A stretch of 64,000 bases of DNA from NCBI RefSeq assembly GCF_014636775.1, contig NZ_BMEQ01000014.1, positions 1-64,000 on the forward strand. Direction: 5' to 3'. Positions 8,890 through 18,171 of the stretch are shown here, in pieces; position 1 is the first letter of the stretch, and every line of letters starts with the position of its first letter. The notes beneath the pieces were generated by a model, which was not told where the DNA came from, ran no database searches, and saw only the letters and a list, made by a program, of their open reading frames with translations. The position numbers and the translations under genes were made by a program. The DNA is from Kocuria dechangensis. Its GTDB lineage: Bacteria; Actinomycetota; Actinomycetes; Actinomycetales; Micrococcaceae.

Positions 8890-9284
8890 GCCGCACGGGC
8901 TACCTCGCCCTTGAAGTAGCACCGCCCGCACCACCTCCTCAAATCAGTCCTGCCCGTATCCGCGGTTCGGGCGGGGCTGCAAGGGTTGCTGTCGATGTGC
9001 TCAACGTGAATGGATCTCGCTTTCCCCGACACCGGCCGACACACCGCAACCGTGGACCACCGAAGCGATGTTCCACCATCCCCAGCCACGGCTTATCGGT
9101 CGTGCTGCAGTAGCGACAGTGCCCGTTGACCTCCGTCAAACACCAGGGCAGGCGGGCCGCGATGGCGGGTCCAGCCGGTGGGCCCGTCAGGGTTTCCCTT
9201 TTTTACTGCCGTGCTCGGGGCAACGGCAACGGGCACAGGAGTCGGCGGTCCAGCGGCGGGGCCGGGGAGTGGGCCGGGCAGGAC
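8890..9284. other. Intergenic region, no secure gene
   Basis: A minus-strand frame at 8939-9139 encodes a Cys-containing peptide (GHCRYCSTTDKPWLG) without a good start. It may be a fragment of a lost gene. Nothing else was recognised. Confidence 0.3.
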
Positions 9285-9425
9285 ACCAGCGACTTCATGA
9301 CCTCCGGTGAGCCGGCGCGGAGCTGGGGCGAGGTCTTTCCGGTCTGTCGGAACCCCCAGCTCTCGTACACCCGCCGGACCGAGACGTTGTGCGCAGACAC
9401 CCCCAGCCCCCCACACCGCAGGTCG
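9285..9425 (-). pseudogene. Fragment resembling the C-terminus of a GNAT acetyltransferase
   Basis: The minus-strand translation contains GVSAHNVSVRRVYESWGFRQ and then a Gly-Ser-Pro-Glu-Val tail. This resembles the last acetyl-CoA-binding helix and strand of GNAT enzymes (V..HN..AR.LYE.LGF). The N-terminal three quarters of the domain is absent, so it looks like a remnant. The match is short and the call tentative. Confidence 0.4.
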
Positions 9426-9567
9426 CAGGGCGTACCCGATCCCTGTCCGGACGCATCGTCTTCGGTGAAGTACAGGATCCGGGCCGGGACGTCACGATCG
9501 CCCCGGACGACCGCGCCACGCGATCCTTGGGGTGGCCCCAAGCCGGCGCTGATCCGCCGTCGGGCAC

Positions 9568-10131
9568 TCAGCGGATGGTCTCGTACCTGGACAGCACCAC
9601 GCCGCCGGGAAACCTCCGGGTCTCCACCAGGCTCAGGTGCACCCAGGTGTCCAGGGCCGGGAAGAACGGCGTGCCCCCGCCCACCAGGACCGGATGAGTG
9701 ACGATCACGTACTCGTCGATCAGCCCGGCCCGCACGGCCACCGCGGCCAGTGTGGCACCGCCGATGTCCATGGGCCCGCCGTCGCCGGCCTTGAGCCTGG
9801 TGACCTCGGAGACCGCCTCGCCGGTGACCACACGGGTGTTCCCGCCGACCGTGCCGGTCGTGGAGGAGAACACCGCCTTCGGCATCTCACGCCAGCGCCC
9901 GGCGAACTCGATCGCCGCCGGTGTGGCCCCGGGCTGCTGGTCGGCACTCGGCCAGTGGGAGCTCATCGTCTCCTCCAGCTTGCGCCCGTACAGTGCCAGG
10001 CCCGTGGCGGCCACCCGGTCGGACCACCGCTGGAACAGCTCCTCGCTGGGCACGCTCCAGCCCAGGTCGGCCCCGGGCGCGGCGATGCAGCCGTCCAGGC
10101 TCATGTTCATGGCGAAGGCCAGTTTCCGCAT
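9568..10131 (-). CDS. Dihydrofolate reductase / RibD C-terminal family protein
   Basis: A 187-residue protein with the reductase-like N-terminus MRKLAFAMNMSLDGCIAAP, a LYGRKLEETM segment in the nicotinamide-site region and GPMDIGGATLAAVAVRAGLI, followed by HPVLVGGGTPFF. This pattern is typical of the widespread 'dihydrofolate reductase family' proteins related to the RibD reductase domain. They are NADPH-dependent but mostly of unknown substrate. The ATG at 10131 is preceded by GGGAGG, so I use it rather than the longer frame to 10185. No partner gene is apparent. Confidence 0.8.
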   Translation of the reverse strand: MRKLAFAMNMSLDGCIAAPGADLGWSVPSEELFQRWSDRVAATGLALYGRKLEETMSSHWPSADQQPGATPAAIEFAGRWREMPKAVFSSTTGTVGGNTRVVTGEAVSEVTRLKAGDGGPMDIGGATLAAVAVRAGLIDEYVIVTHPVLVGGGTPFFPALDTWVHLSLVETRRFPGGVVLSRYETIR

Positions 10132-10563
10132 GGTCTCAGCCTCCCGTGAGTCGGTATCCGGCGTCCGGACCAGCACGGCGCGCAAAAATCAACGATCAGG
10201 CCACCACCGAGGGCCAGTGGAGCACCAAGCCAAGCAAATGCTCCCTACGGAAAGGAACCTCCCCAGGCTCTGGGAAGAGAAAGGCATCAATGCTCAGCCT
10301 CCCCTCGACTTGTGTCCTCTTGCGGGCTCGGACCATGGGGGATCTCCTGTCAGACGGGGTGGATGGTGCAGGCATTGCTGTCAGGCGCACCAGACGTGGC
10401 GTCCGTTCACGTTGGCGGTGGGAGATCGGTTGTCCGCGATGTGCTGGGAAGCGTGCCCTTGACCGGCTGGTCCCGGAGGTGTCTTCTCAAGTCAGGCGCC
10501 CGTTGCCCCCCACGGTGAACGTCCCGGGGGCCGGGCCGGAAGCCTGGAACAGGGGGAACAGCC
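10132..10563. other. Intergenic region, no gene seen
   Basis: This 432-bp divergent gap separates the reductase and MFS genes. Open frames here lack start signals and recognisable motifs. Confidence 0.4.
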
Positions 10564-11874
10564 ATGGAGGGTGCGGGGGCACGGTTCTACGGGCGCCTGA
10601 TCAAGGCGGACCCGGTGACCGGGGAGGCGATGGCCGAGGATGTGCGGGGCCATCTGCCCGGCAACGGGTTGCGCCTGATCGCCGCCACCACCCTACAGAA
10701 CGCCGGTGATCAGGTGGTCAAGGCCTCCACCGTCCTGGCGTGGTTGCTGGCCTCGCTGGCGGCACCTGGCTGGATCATCGGGTTGCTGGTGCCGGTGCGT
10801 GAATCCGGCTCCATGCTGCCCCAGGCCGCGCTGATGGGCTGGGTGCGCGGTCGGTCCCAGCGCAAATGGCTCTGGGTGGCCGGTGCTGCCGGGCAGGCCG
10901 CGGCCACGGCGGCCATGGCCCTGACCGCTCTGTTGTGGACCGGGACGGCAGCGGGTCTGGCCATCCTGGCCGCACTGGCGGTCTTCGCCCTGGCCAGGGC
11001 CCTGACCTCGATCGCCGCCAAGGACGTACAGGGCCGGACCATCCCCAAGGGCCAGCGGGGCCAGATCAACGGGATCGCCGTGTGGGCTTCCGGGATCATC
11101 GCCCTCACCATCGGGGCGGGGATCTGGATCCTGGGCGGCCACGAACCCCACCCCGGCGTCCTGGCGGGGTTGCTGGGCGCCGCCGCCGTGGCCTGGGTGG
11201 CGGCGTCACTGGTCTTCGCCGGGGTGCAGGAACCGGTCCCCGCCCCGGGCGCGGGCGGCAACAACGGTAGGGGCTGGTGGGCACGCTCCTGGCAGCTGCT
11301 GCGCGAGGACGTGCCGTTGCGCAACTTCGTCCTGGTCCGGACGCTGCTGCTGGTCTCCGCCCTCAGCCCGCCCTTCATCGTCGCCCTGGCGGCCCAGCAG
11401 GAAGCCCTGGAGCTGAGCGGGCTGGGCCCGTTCATCATGGCCACCGGCCTGGCAGGGATCGTCGGCGGCCGGCTCGCCGGACGACTGGCGGACCGCTCCA
11501 GCCGAGGACTGATGATGTGGGGCGCCGCCGCGTCCTCGATGGTGGTCCTGGCCCTGCTCGTCGCTGCGAACATCCCCGCACTGGGCCGGGCCGAGTGGTT
11601 GTATCCGGTGGCGTTCTTCCTGCTGGCCCTGACCCATACCGGGGTGCGCGTGGCCCGCAAGACCTACGTGGTCGACATGGCAATCGGCGACAAGCGCACC
11701 GAGTACGTGGCGGTGTCCAATACCGCCATGGGCGTGCTGCTGCTGGTCGCCGGCGGCATCAGCAGCGCCCTGGCCACCTGGGGCACCGGGGCCGCCCTGC
11801 TGTTCCTGGCCCTGCTGGGCCTGGCCGGGGTGTACGCCGACCACGCCCTGCCCGAGGTCAGCCACCGTACCTGA
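10564..11874 (+). CDS. MFS-type membrane transporter
   Basis: A 436-residue polytopic protein with about ten to twelve hydrophobic segments. After a hydrophilic start come LAWLLASLAAPGWIIGLLVP and RESGSMLPQAALMGWVRGRS, an atypical MFS loop, and a second half with GLAGIVGGRLAGRLADRSSRG, the usual MFS loop G..aGrlaDR. The Gly- and Ala-rich helices and pseudo-twofold layout fit an exporter, but the substrate cannot be inferred. The start has GGGGGAAC upstream. Convergent with the small acidic protein gene at 11890. Confidence 0.75.
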   Translation: MEGAGARFYGRLIKADPVTGEAMAEDVRGHLPGNGLRLIAATTLQNAGDQVVKASTVLAWLLASLAAPGWIIGLLVPVRESGSMLPQAALMGWVRGRSQRKWLWVAGAAGQAAATAAMALTALLWTGTAAGLAILAALAVFALARALTSIAAKDVQGRTIPKGQRGQINGIAVWASGIIALTIGAGIWILGGHEPHPGVLAGLLGAAAVAWVAASLVFAGVQEPVPAPGAGGNNGRGWWARSWQLLREDVPLRNFVLVRTLLLVSALSPPFIVALAAQQEALELSGLGPFIMATGLAGIVGGRLAGRLADRSSRGLMMWGAAASSMVVLALLVAANIPALGRAEWLYPVAFFLLALTHTGVRVARKTYVVDMAIGDKRTEYVAVSNTAMGVLLLVAGGISSALATWGTGAALLFLALLGLAGVYADHALPEVSHRT

Positions 11875-11889
11875 GACCAGCAGGCCGCC

Positions 11890-12054
11890 TCAGTGGCCGT
11901 CGTCGTCCTCGTCCTGAGGACCCGGGTCCGGCTCCGGGGGCAGCGCCCCGCCCTCACCCTTCCACCGGTGCAGCTGCTTCTCCGGGACCTCCCCCATGTG
12001 CGGGTCCCGATCCTCGACGGACTGATCCTTGCCAGAGCCGTTGTCCCTCGTCAT
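11890..12054 (-). CDS. Small acidic protein (54 residues)
   Basis: A short minus-strand ORF beginning MTRDNGSGKDQSVEDRDPHM and ending in a run of Asp residues and PEPDPGPQ. It is hydrophilic, with no Cys or membrane segment, and probably disordered. The ribosome-binding site is weak (GTGTGGGG). Length and composition resemble the other small acidic proteins nearby. Function unknown. Confidence 0.4.
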   Translation of the reverse strand: MTRDNGSGKDQSVEDRDPHMGEVPEKQLHRWKGEGGALPPEPDPGPQDEDDDGH

Positions 12055-12222
12055 GCCCCACACTGTAGGCCCCGCCAGTCCACAGGGGAACAAGCACCGA
12101 TCCCGGTGCAGCCCCCTCCGGTCTCCGTGTTGCCCGCCTGTGAGCGCCCAATGTGTGGCAGTGTTCCCGGTCGGACGTCAGTGACTGCCGAGGACTGCGG
12201 CTCACGGTTCCAGGCCCGCGGG

Positions 12223-13002
12223 TCAGGAGCCGACGCCGGTTCCGGGCCTCGTGCGGGGAGGCTGGCCGTGGGCCAGGTAGTCGTGGACCTCTTCGAAGTT
12301 GGACAGGGTCAGGTCCGTGAGCACGTGCGTGGCGTTGACGACCTCCAGCACGGGCAGGTCGGCCAGCGGGGCCATCACGTGGGCGTTGAGCTGCAACCGC
12401 GCCGGCCCGGCCCACGCGCCCTTGACCACCACGTCGGTGATCTGGGTGCGCATCAAGGAGAACTGCTCGAAACCGCCGGAGCGCAGTGGGGCGATCCGCA
12501 ACCCGAACTGGGGGGTACGGACTTGTTCCAGAGCCTCCTCATGGTCCATGTCCTCCCACTTGTAGGCCATGGTCGCCGTCGCCACCCGTTCGGAGCCGAA
12601 GTCCAGGCGCCCGACCAACGCACCCTCCTCGATCACCAGCGACGGCTTGCCCGGGAGTTTGGGGTAGGCCCCCATCTCCCGCCCGGCGGCGGTGGCCCCG
12701 AACTCGTCGAGATACATCGCGTGAAGATACTCGCCCTTCTCCCCCTGGAACGTCACCGGAATCGCCTGGCCCGCCTCGACATAGGGGCCGTACCCGGCCA
12801 CGTCACCCATCTTGATGATCTCGAAGCGCACCAGCGGGTCATCGAACTGCAACGGCTCCGGGACCACCGCGGCCAGGGCCTCGGGATCGGTGCGGTACAA
12901 GACGTTGAGATACTCCCGGTCGTAGAAACGGGCCCGGCGCAAGAAGTACGGCGGAGCGACCAGCGGGGTGTTGTAGTGGTGCAGGACCTCTTCGATCTTC
13001 AT
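12223..13002 (-). CDS. Acetoacetate decarboxylase family protein
   Basis: A 259-residue protein of the acetoacetate decarboxylase fold. The segment GREMGAYPKLPGKPSL (about residues 112-127) corresponds to the active-site region, where a Lys forms a Schiff base with a beta-keto acid. A preceding EYLHAMYLDEFGAT is also typical. Family members decarboxylate acetoacetate or act as aldolase/dehydratase-like Schiff-base enzymes, so the exact reaction is open. The start at 13002 has AGGGAAGGA upstream. It stands alone, with 500 bp of non-coding DNA behind it. Confidence 0.75.
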   Translation of the reverse strand: MKIEEVLHHYNTPLVAPPYFLRRARFYDREYLNVLYRTDPEALAAVVPEPLQFDDPLVRFEIIKMGDVAGYGPYVEAGQAIPVTFQGEKGEYLHAMYLDEFGATAAGREMGAYPKLPGKPSLVIEEGALVGRLDFGSERVATATMAYKWEDMDHEEALEQVRTPQFGLRIAPLRSGGFEQFSLMRTQITDVVVKGAWAGPARLQLNAHVMAPLADLPVLEVVNATHVLTDLTLSNFEEVHDYLAHGQPPRTRPGTGVGS

Positions 13003-13509
13003 GACCGATCCTTCCCTGGTGGCGGGCCCGGTGCGCACCGGGTCCGTTGCCCACGCTACCCACAGCCCCGGCCGTAACCCAGGACGATCGCCCACCGCCG
13101 GCTTCCTCCCGCACCACGACAGCCCCTCCGATACCCGGAAGGATGATCGCTTCAACTGCCCCAGCAATGACCCCCGCCCTGGGCTCGTTTCCGAGAGCCC
13201 GGCAATAACTCCGGCCGTATGCAGCTCGAGGACCAGTCCGCCCGGGGGAGCCGAGAACGCAAGTTGAGCTGAATGCCGGTGGCAACGCGCCCAGCTCCCC
13301 AAGCCGATTCGCGAGCTCGTGCTCGAGGACCAACGACGGCGCAACGCGATCAGTTGGTCGGTCTTCGCCTGCTGAGCGGGTATCGGAAGAGACATCACGG
13401 CCAAACTCCACCCACCGTTCATCGGACCTGCAGGAGCTCGGCGCGGGAAGTGCGGATGCAACGATGGACTACCACGAGGCAGACTGGGCGCAGAGCGGGA
13501 GGGCCGACC
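13003..13509. other. Intergenic region, no gene seen
   Basis: About 500 bases between divergent genes. A small dyad GGGCTC/GAGCCC sits near 13181-13200. The open frame that extends the decarboxylase gene upstream to 13461 has no coding character I can recognise. Confidence 0.4.
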
Positions 13510-14070
13510 ATGACCTCAGCCCTTCACCACGGCCGTGCAGCGGTGCGCAGCGACGTTCCAGGCGATGCCCTCCCGTCCGGCATCCCGTCACCTCCGGGGC
13601 GGGCAGCAGGGCACTGCGCCGCGTTGGGCCTTCTGTGCCGGCTGGAGACCGCGTGTGGCCAGGGCACCGGGGTGGTCTCGGCCGTGACCTTCCCAGGGGC
13701 GTTGATCGACCTGTGCACCACCGACGGGGACAGAGAGACGTTTCCCGGGGTGAAGGATCTGGGGCTCTACGTGGAGGCGACGATTACCGCTAACGCCCAG
13801 CGTCGGCCGGCCCAGGCCCCAGTGGTGGCCCCGCAGGCCCGGCTGTGCTGGGCGAAGTGGTGCGAGGTCCTCGCCGGCCTGGCGGCCCACCCCGCCACCG
13901 TGGAGGCGCAGGAGCATCCGGGACGGGTTTTCGCCGTGCACCGCCTGCCCACGGTCGCCCTTATCGCCGTCACCGACGGGATGCGCACCGAGGTCCGTTC
14001 CATCGCCCTCGATGAAGGACCCCGGCACCGGCTGCCACACCGCATTCGGAGAAGGGACCCAGCAACATGA
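13510..14070 (+). CDS. Hypothetical protein (186 residues)
   Basis: An ORF with a strong ribosome-binding site (GGGAGG) before the ATG. The protein is moderately hydrophobic with Ala-rich helices (AGHCAALGLLCRLETACG) and a beta-strand region (GRVFAVHRLPTVALIAVTDG), then a basic C-terminus. It has no signal peptide or membrane segment and matches no family I know. The last third resembles a strand-rich sensory or ligand-binding fold only in general composition. Confidence 0.5.
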   Translation: MTSALHHGRAAVRSDVPGDALPSGIPSPPGRAAGHCAALGLLCRLETACGQGTGVVSAVTFPGALIDLCTTDGDRETFPGVKDLGLYVEATITANAQRRPAQAPVVAPQARLCWAKWCEVLAGLAAHPATVEAQEHPGRVFAVHRLPTVALIAVTDGMRTEVRSIALDEGPRHRLPHRIRRRDPAT

Positions 14071-14188
14071 TCGACGTATTGACGGGTGCTGCCCAACCGG
14101 TCCGCGAACCAGGAGGGCGGTGGGGTCGTTCTGGGGCTGCATGGCGGGCGTTGCCTTGGGGTGGCCGTTGCCCGGTGGTGCGCGGAGC

Positions 14189-14614
14189 TCACGTGGAGGG
14201 CCGAAGGGGGAAATAGGCGGCCTCGAGGGCCTGGAGGTGCAACCGATCGGCAAGGGCGGCCGCACCGCGGGCACGGCCCCCGTCGTGGAGGTCGGCGCGC
14301 CGAGGGGTGGCTTCGGCGGCTTCCTGTCGCTGGTCGTCGTGATAGCTGGACAGCGCCGTACTGAGCACCTCGAAGGTCACCGGGTCCAGGGGCAGGCTCA
14401 CCTGCCCGGCGCTGCGGGCGTCCTCGACGGTGCAGCGCAGCTGATCGGTGCAGGCAACTTCGTGAAACAGCCTCATCCGTTCCTGGGCGGTGGGGGCCAA
14501 CAGGGGTTCGTGGATCTGTTGCTCCCGGTGGGCGGCGTGCTGCTCCAGAGCCTGTGTCAGCACCTCGAAGGTCTCAGGATCCAGTGGATAGGTGACGGTC
14601 GGTGGGGCGATCAT
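14189..14614 (-). CDS. Hypothetical protein with an internal duplication
   Basis: A 141-residue protein holding two copies of a short helical motif: YPLDPETFEVLTQALEQH near residues 8-25 and LPLDPVTFEVLSTALSSY near residues 74-91. Each is followed by a charged helix (EQQIHEPL and DDQRQEA). The start at 14614 follows GGAGCACC. The repeated PLDP.TFEVL unit suggests a small tandem helical protein, perhaps an adaptor or dimer scaffold; no family was recognised. Downstream DNA toward recombinase remnant 2 may have been rearranged. Confidence 0.5.
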   Translation of the reverse strand: MIAPPTVTYPLDPETFEVLTQALEQHAAHREQQIHEPLLAPTAQERMRLFHEVACTDQLRCTVEDARSAGQVSLPLDPVTFEVLSTALSSYHDDQRQEAAEATPRRADLHDGGRARGAAALADRLHLQALEAAYFPLRPST

Positions 14615-14787
14615 GGGGTGCTCCGGTGCGGTGGGGCGTTGCGGTCCCCAGGGGGTGGAACGGGCGCTTTCAGCGTAGGCCAGCGTGGGGAGGACCCATC
14701 GGCAGGTGTGCACCCGGGCGAGGCGGCCGCGGTGCTGCCCGGGCTGAGGGCGCCGGGGTCGGTCTGACCGACCCCGGCCCGCACGAC

Positions 14788-14982
14788 CCATCGAGGGTAT
14801 GGGTGTCCACGTCTCCTCCACCGAGGTTCAGGGCTCTCGATCCCGCCCATACTGCGCAAGTGCTCGGCGAAGGCTGGCACGGTCTGCTTCGGCCGATCCA
14901 GAGGATCCCGCATGGCGGTGACCCATGCGTTGCCCACCCTGAGGGCAACCATCGCCTTGTTTAAATCCGCAATCTTCTTCAT
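14788..14982 (-). pseudogene. Serine recombinase remnant, copy 2
   Basis: The minus strand reads LNKAMVALRVGNAWVTAM, then DPLDRP and AFAEHLRSMGG, and after a frameshift LNLGGGDVDTHTLDGS. These align in order with FDKAVDALEEGDTLVITTLD, AFAEALRG and LNLGGGDVDTHTPMGS of the copy at 57405-57998. Only the middle of the catalytic domain survives. It is more diverged than copies 1 and 3, so it may be an older or different insertion. It ends four bases from the stop codon of the LysR gene. Confidence 0.7.
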
Positions 14983-14985
14983 AGA

Positions 14986-15912
14986 TCATCTTGGCGTGTT
15001 GTCCCACAGGTCGGGGTGGGTGAGCAGGTGGACGACTCGTTGAACAGCGGGAGAGCTGTCCTCGCCCTTGCGCCACAGCACGATGGCCAGCAGGGGTGGG
15101 ATCGTCTCCGATATTTCTCGGACGATGACTGATCGTTGGGCCATGTGCCGGACGGTGCCGGGCATGAGCGCGACCCCCATGCCTCCGGCTACCAGGGGCA
15201 GGGCTGTCTGGAGGGTGGCGGTTTCCTGGATGGTGTCGGGCCGGGTGGCAGGGTGGTCCCGCCAGAACTGCTCGAGCAGCTCGGGAAGCCCCGGGAACTT
15301 GGCATTGGCCACAGGCACCAGCCAGGACTCATGACGCAGCTCCGCCAGTGACACCCGGGGTGAGGTGGAGGCATAACCGGGCGGCAGCACCGCTTTCAGG
15401 GGAAGCTCCATGGCCACCTGCATGGCCAGGCGGTCCCCGTGCATCTGCTGCAGCAGCTCTAGGTTCGCTCCGGCCACGATGCCGATGTCGGCCTGGCCTT
15501 CGATCACGGCCGTGACGGTCTGGTCCGGGGGCGGGTCCTGGATGGCCAGCTCCAGTCCCGGTGCCTGTCGCCGCAGCGCGGAGAGGATGCGGGGAAGGTA
15601 TTCCCAGTTGAAGATCGGTGCGCTGGAGAGCACGATCCGGCCTGCATGGCCCACGGCGAGGCTGCGCAGGTGTTCAGTTGCGGAGTGCATCTGCTCCAGC
15701 ACCCGCACGGCGGTGGCATAGAGGTAGGCGCCCGCTTCCGTGGTGCGCACTCCTTGCCGGCTGCGGACCAGCAGGGTGACCCCGAACTCCTCCTCCAGTC
15801 TGCGGACGACCAGGCTCAGCGAGGGCTGGGTCATGTGCAGAGCGGAGGCCGCCTCGGTGAACGAGCCGTGCTCGACGACGGTGCGGTAGTAGTGCAGCTG
15901 CCGGCTTTCCAT
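14986..15912 (-). CDS. LysR family regulator of the hydroxyquinol module
   Basis: A 308-residue LysR-type regulator. Residues 1-60 are the winged helix (SFTEAASALHMTQPSLS in the recognition region) and about 90-300 the inducer-binding domain (GRIVLSSAPIFNWEYLPRIL; MGVALMPGTV near residue 240). It is divergent from the maleylacetate reductase gene, with 130 bp between them that contain an ACCAAT/ATTGGT dyad. This is the classic layout for a LysR activator induced by a ring-cleavage substrate or product. Inference: it controls the transcription unit starting at 16043. Confidence 0.9.
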   Translation of the reverse strand: MESRQLHYYRTVVEHGSFTEAASALHMTQPSLSLVVRRLEEEFGVTLLVRSRQGVRTTEAGAYLYATAVRVLEQMHSATEHLRSLAVGHAGRIVLSSAPIFNWEYLPRILSALRRQAPGLELAIQDPPPDQTVTAVIEGQADIGIVAGANLELLQQMHGDRLAMQVAMELPLKAVLPPGYASTSPRVSLAELRHESWLVPVANAKFPGLPELLEQFWRDHPATRPDTIQETATLQTALPLVAGGMGVALMPGTVRHMAQRSVIVREISETIPPLLAIVLWRKGEDSSPAVQRVVHLLTHPDLWDNTPR

Positions 15913-15915
15913 AAC

Positions 15916-15945
15916 ACCAATTTATGTTACTTGAGGCTGATTGGT
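15916..15945. promoter_or_regulatory. Candidate LysR binding dyad
   Basis: ACCAAT (15916-15921) and ATTGGT (15940-15945) form an interrupted inverted repeat in an AT-rich stretch directly before the LysR start codon and about 100 bp before the divergent catabolic genes. LysR sites commonly have such T-N11-A-like symmetry; binding is not shown. Confidence 0.45.
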
Positions 15946-16042
15946 ATTGGTCTTATGTGATGGGGGTCTCCAGACTCGAACGTGAGACAGATCACCTGGC
16001 ACGGATCCGGGTGGGCACGCACAGAGACAGGAAGAGCAGGAC

Positions 16043-17155
16043 ATGGCGAGCATGCTGTTCGAGCACACCACCTTGGGCCAGCGGGTCCTCTTCGGCACCG
16101 GCAAGGCCGCTGAGCACGTGGCCGCCGAGATCGCGCGGCTGAGTGCGACCCGGCCGATGGTCATCGCCGCCGAGCCCGAACGCGCCCTGGCCGAGGCCGC
16201 CACGACCGGCACCACCCCCGTGCTGTGGTGGGACGACGTGGTCCAGCACGTGCCCGTGGAGGTTGCCGACCGTGCCCGGGCCGCAGCCACCGAGCACTCC
16301 GTGGACGCGATCGTGTGCGTGGGTGGCGGGTCGACCACCGGGCTAGCCAAGGCCGTCGCGCTGACCACCGGCATTCCGGTCATCGCGGTGCCCACCACCT
16401 ACGCCGGCTCCGAGGCCACCAACGTTTGGGGGATGACGGAGGACCGCACGAAGACCACCGGGGTCGATGAGAAGGTGCTGCCCGTGTCTGTGGTCTACGA
16501 CGCCCAGCTCTCGCGGACCCTGCCGGTGGGGCTGTCGGTGGCCTCCGGCCTCAACGGCCTGGCCCACTGCATCGACTCCCTCTGGGCCCCGAAGGCGGAC
16601 CCGATCAACCAGGCGATGGCCCTGGAGGGCGCCCGGGCGTTGAACCTGGCGCTGCGCGGGATCGTCGCCGATCCCGACGACCTTACCGCCCGGGAGCAGG
16701 CGCTCTACGGCTGCTACCTGGCCGCGGTCGCCTTCGCCTCGGCCGGATCGGGGCTGCACCACAAGATCTGCCACGTCCTGGGCGGGACCTTCGACCTGCC
16801 CCACGCCCAGACCCACGCCACCGTGCTGCCCTATGTGCTGGCGTTTAATGCCCCGGCCGTGCCGGAGCTGGCGGCCCGGCTGGCCACCGCTCTGGGGCAG
16901 AACCTGGCCGAGGGCCAGGACGCGGCGGTCGGGGCCGTCTACGCCCTCAATGTGCTGCGCGAGGCAGTCGATGCCCCCACCCGGCTGTCCGACTACGGGT
17001 TCACCGCCGACGGGCTCCCCGAAGCGGTCGAACGGATCGTGAAGGCCGCCCCGGCATCCAACCCGGTGGCCGTGACGGTGGAGAACATCACCGGCCTGCT
17101 CACCGAGGCGCTCACCGGCGCCACCCCGTCCCCGGCCGTGCTGACCACGGTCTGA
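16043..17155 (+). CDS. Maleylacetate reductase
   Basis: A 370-residue member of the iron-containing alcohol dehydrogenase fold that reduces maleylacetate to 3-oxoadipate, joining hydroxyquinol cleavage to the beta-ketoadipate pathway. Visible motifs are the NAD-binding [13 protein letters not shown] (about residues 92-104), [10 protein letters not shown] and the His cluster [13 protein letters not shown] with DLPHAQTHA, positions used by this subfamily. The ATG at 16043 has GAGCAGGA upstream. It is the first gene of the run 16043-24664 and pairs naturally with the next gene, whose product tautomerises to its substrate. Confidence 0.92.
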   Translation: MASMLFEHTTLGQRVLFGTGKAAEHVAAEIARLSATRPMVIAAEPERALAEAATTGTTPVLWWDDVVQHVPVEVADRARAAATEHSVDAIVCVGGGSTTGLAKAVALTTGIPVIAVPTTYAGSEATNVWGMTEDRTKTTGVDEKVLPVSVVYDAQLSRTLPVGLSVASGLNGLAHCIDSLWAPKADPINQAMALEGARALNLALRGIVADPDDLTAREQALYGCYLAAVAFASAGSGLHHKICHVLGGTFDLPHAQTHATVLPYVLAFNAPAVPELAARLATALGQNLAEGQDAAVGAVYALNVLREAVDAPTRLSDYGFTADGLPEAVERIVKAAPASNPVAVTVENITGLLTEALTGATPSPAVLTTV

Positions 17156-17189
17156 ACATCTTCCCGGCGCATCGAACAAGGAGTCGACC

Positions 17190-18092
17190 ATGACCGAGAC
17201 CATCCACACCACATCCACTGAGCAGGGCCGCCGGGAGCAGGAGCTCACCGAGCGTGTTGTCGCCTCCTTCGAGAACACCCCTGACGAGCGGCTCAAGAAG
17301 GTGATGCAGTCGCTGACCAAGCACTTGCACGCCTTCGTGCGCGAGGTGCGCCTGACCGAGGAGGAGTGGACCACTGCGATCGAATTCCTCACCGCGGTGG
17401 GGCACATCACCGACGACCGCCGGCAGGAGTTCATCCTGCTCTCCGACGTGCTGGGGGCCTCGATGCAGACCATCCTGGTCAACAACCCCGCCGACGGGAA
17501 CGCCACCGAGGCCACCGTGTTCGGCCCCTTCTTCCTCGAGGACGCCCCGGAGATCCCGCTCGGCGGGGACATTGCCAGTGGGGCCACCGGGCAGCCGGCC
17601 TGGGTGGAGGGCACCGTTCTCGACACCGACGGCAAACCCATCCCGAACGCCCGGGTGGAGGTGTGGGAGGCCGACGAGGACGGCTTCTACGACGTGCAGT
17701 ACGGCGACGACCGGGTGGCCGGCCGGGCCCACCTGTTCACCGACCAGGACGGGGGCTTCCGGTTCTGGGGGCTGACGCCGACCCCGTACCCGATCCCGCA
17801 CGACGGGCCGGTGGGGGCGATGCTGGCGGCCACGAACCGCTCCCCGGTGCGGGCCGCGCACCTGCACTTCATGGTCACTGCACCAGCCCACCGCACGCTG
17901 GTCACCCACATCTTCGTCGAGGGCGATCCGCAGCTGGCCATCGGGGACTCGGTGTTCGGGGTGCAGGACTCGCTCATCAAGACGTTCGAGGAGCAGCCGG
18001 CCGGGACCCCCACCCCGGACGGCCGCGACCTCGGCGAGAGGCAGTGGGCGCGGACCCGCTTCGACATCGTCCTGGCACCCGCCACCGCCTGA
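17190..18092 (+). CDS. Hydroxyquinol 1,2-dioxygenase (intradiol)
   Basis: A 300-residue intradiol ring-cleavage enzyme. The expected Fe(III) ligands are all present: Tyr167 (GFYDVQ), Tyr200 (TPYPIP), His224 and His226 (RAAHLHFM), with the spacing known from hydroxyquinol and catechol 1,2-dioxygenases. An N-terminal helical dimerisation region covers residues 15-100. Adjacency to maleylacetate reductase points to hydroxyquinol (1,2,4-trihydroxybenzene) rather than catechol as substrate; the product is maleylacetate. The GTC-to-ATG region has AAGGAG upstream, and the gene follows its neighbour by 34 bp. Confidence 0.93.
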   Translation: MTETIHTTSTEQGRREQELTERVVASFENTPDERLKKVMQSLTKHLHAFVREVRLTEEEWTTAIEFLTAVGHITDDRRQEFILLSDVLGASMQTILVNNPADGNATEATVFGPFFLEDAPEIPLGGDIASGATGQPAWVEGTVLDTDGKPIPNARVEVWEADEDGFYDVQYGDDRVAGRAHLFTDQDGGFRFWGLTPTPYPIPHDGPVGAMLAATNRSPVRAAHLHFMVTAPAHRTLVTHIFVEGDPQLAIGDSVFGVQDSLIKTFEEQPAGTPTPDGRDLGERQWARTRFDIVLAPATA

Positions 18093-18171
18093 GCTTTCTT
18101 CCCGGCAGCAACAACGCTGCCCCCGCACACCCTTCGATCCTTCGATCTCACTTCCTGCAAGGAGCACCGTC

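Noticed and set aside
8939-9139. Minus-strand frame with a CRYC motif, possible zinc peptide
   Set aside because: Only a TTG start without ribosome-binding site and no recognisable family; mentioned as a gap content only.
13003-13461. In-frame upstream extension of the acetoacetate decarboxylase gene
   Set aside because: The family starts at MKIEEV, directly after a good ribosome-binding site; the upstream residues have no homology pattern.
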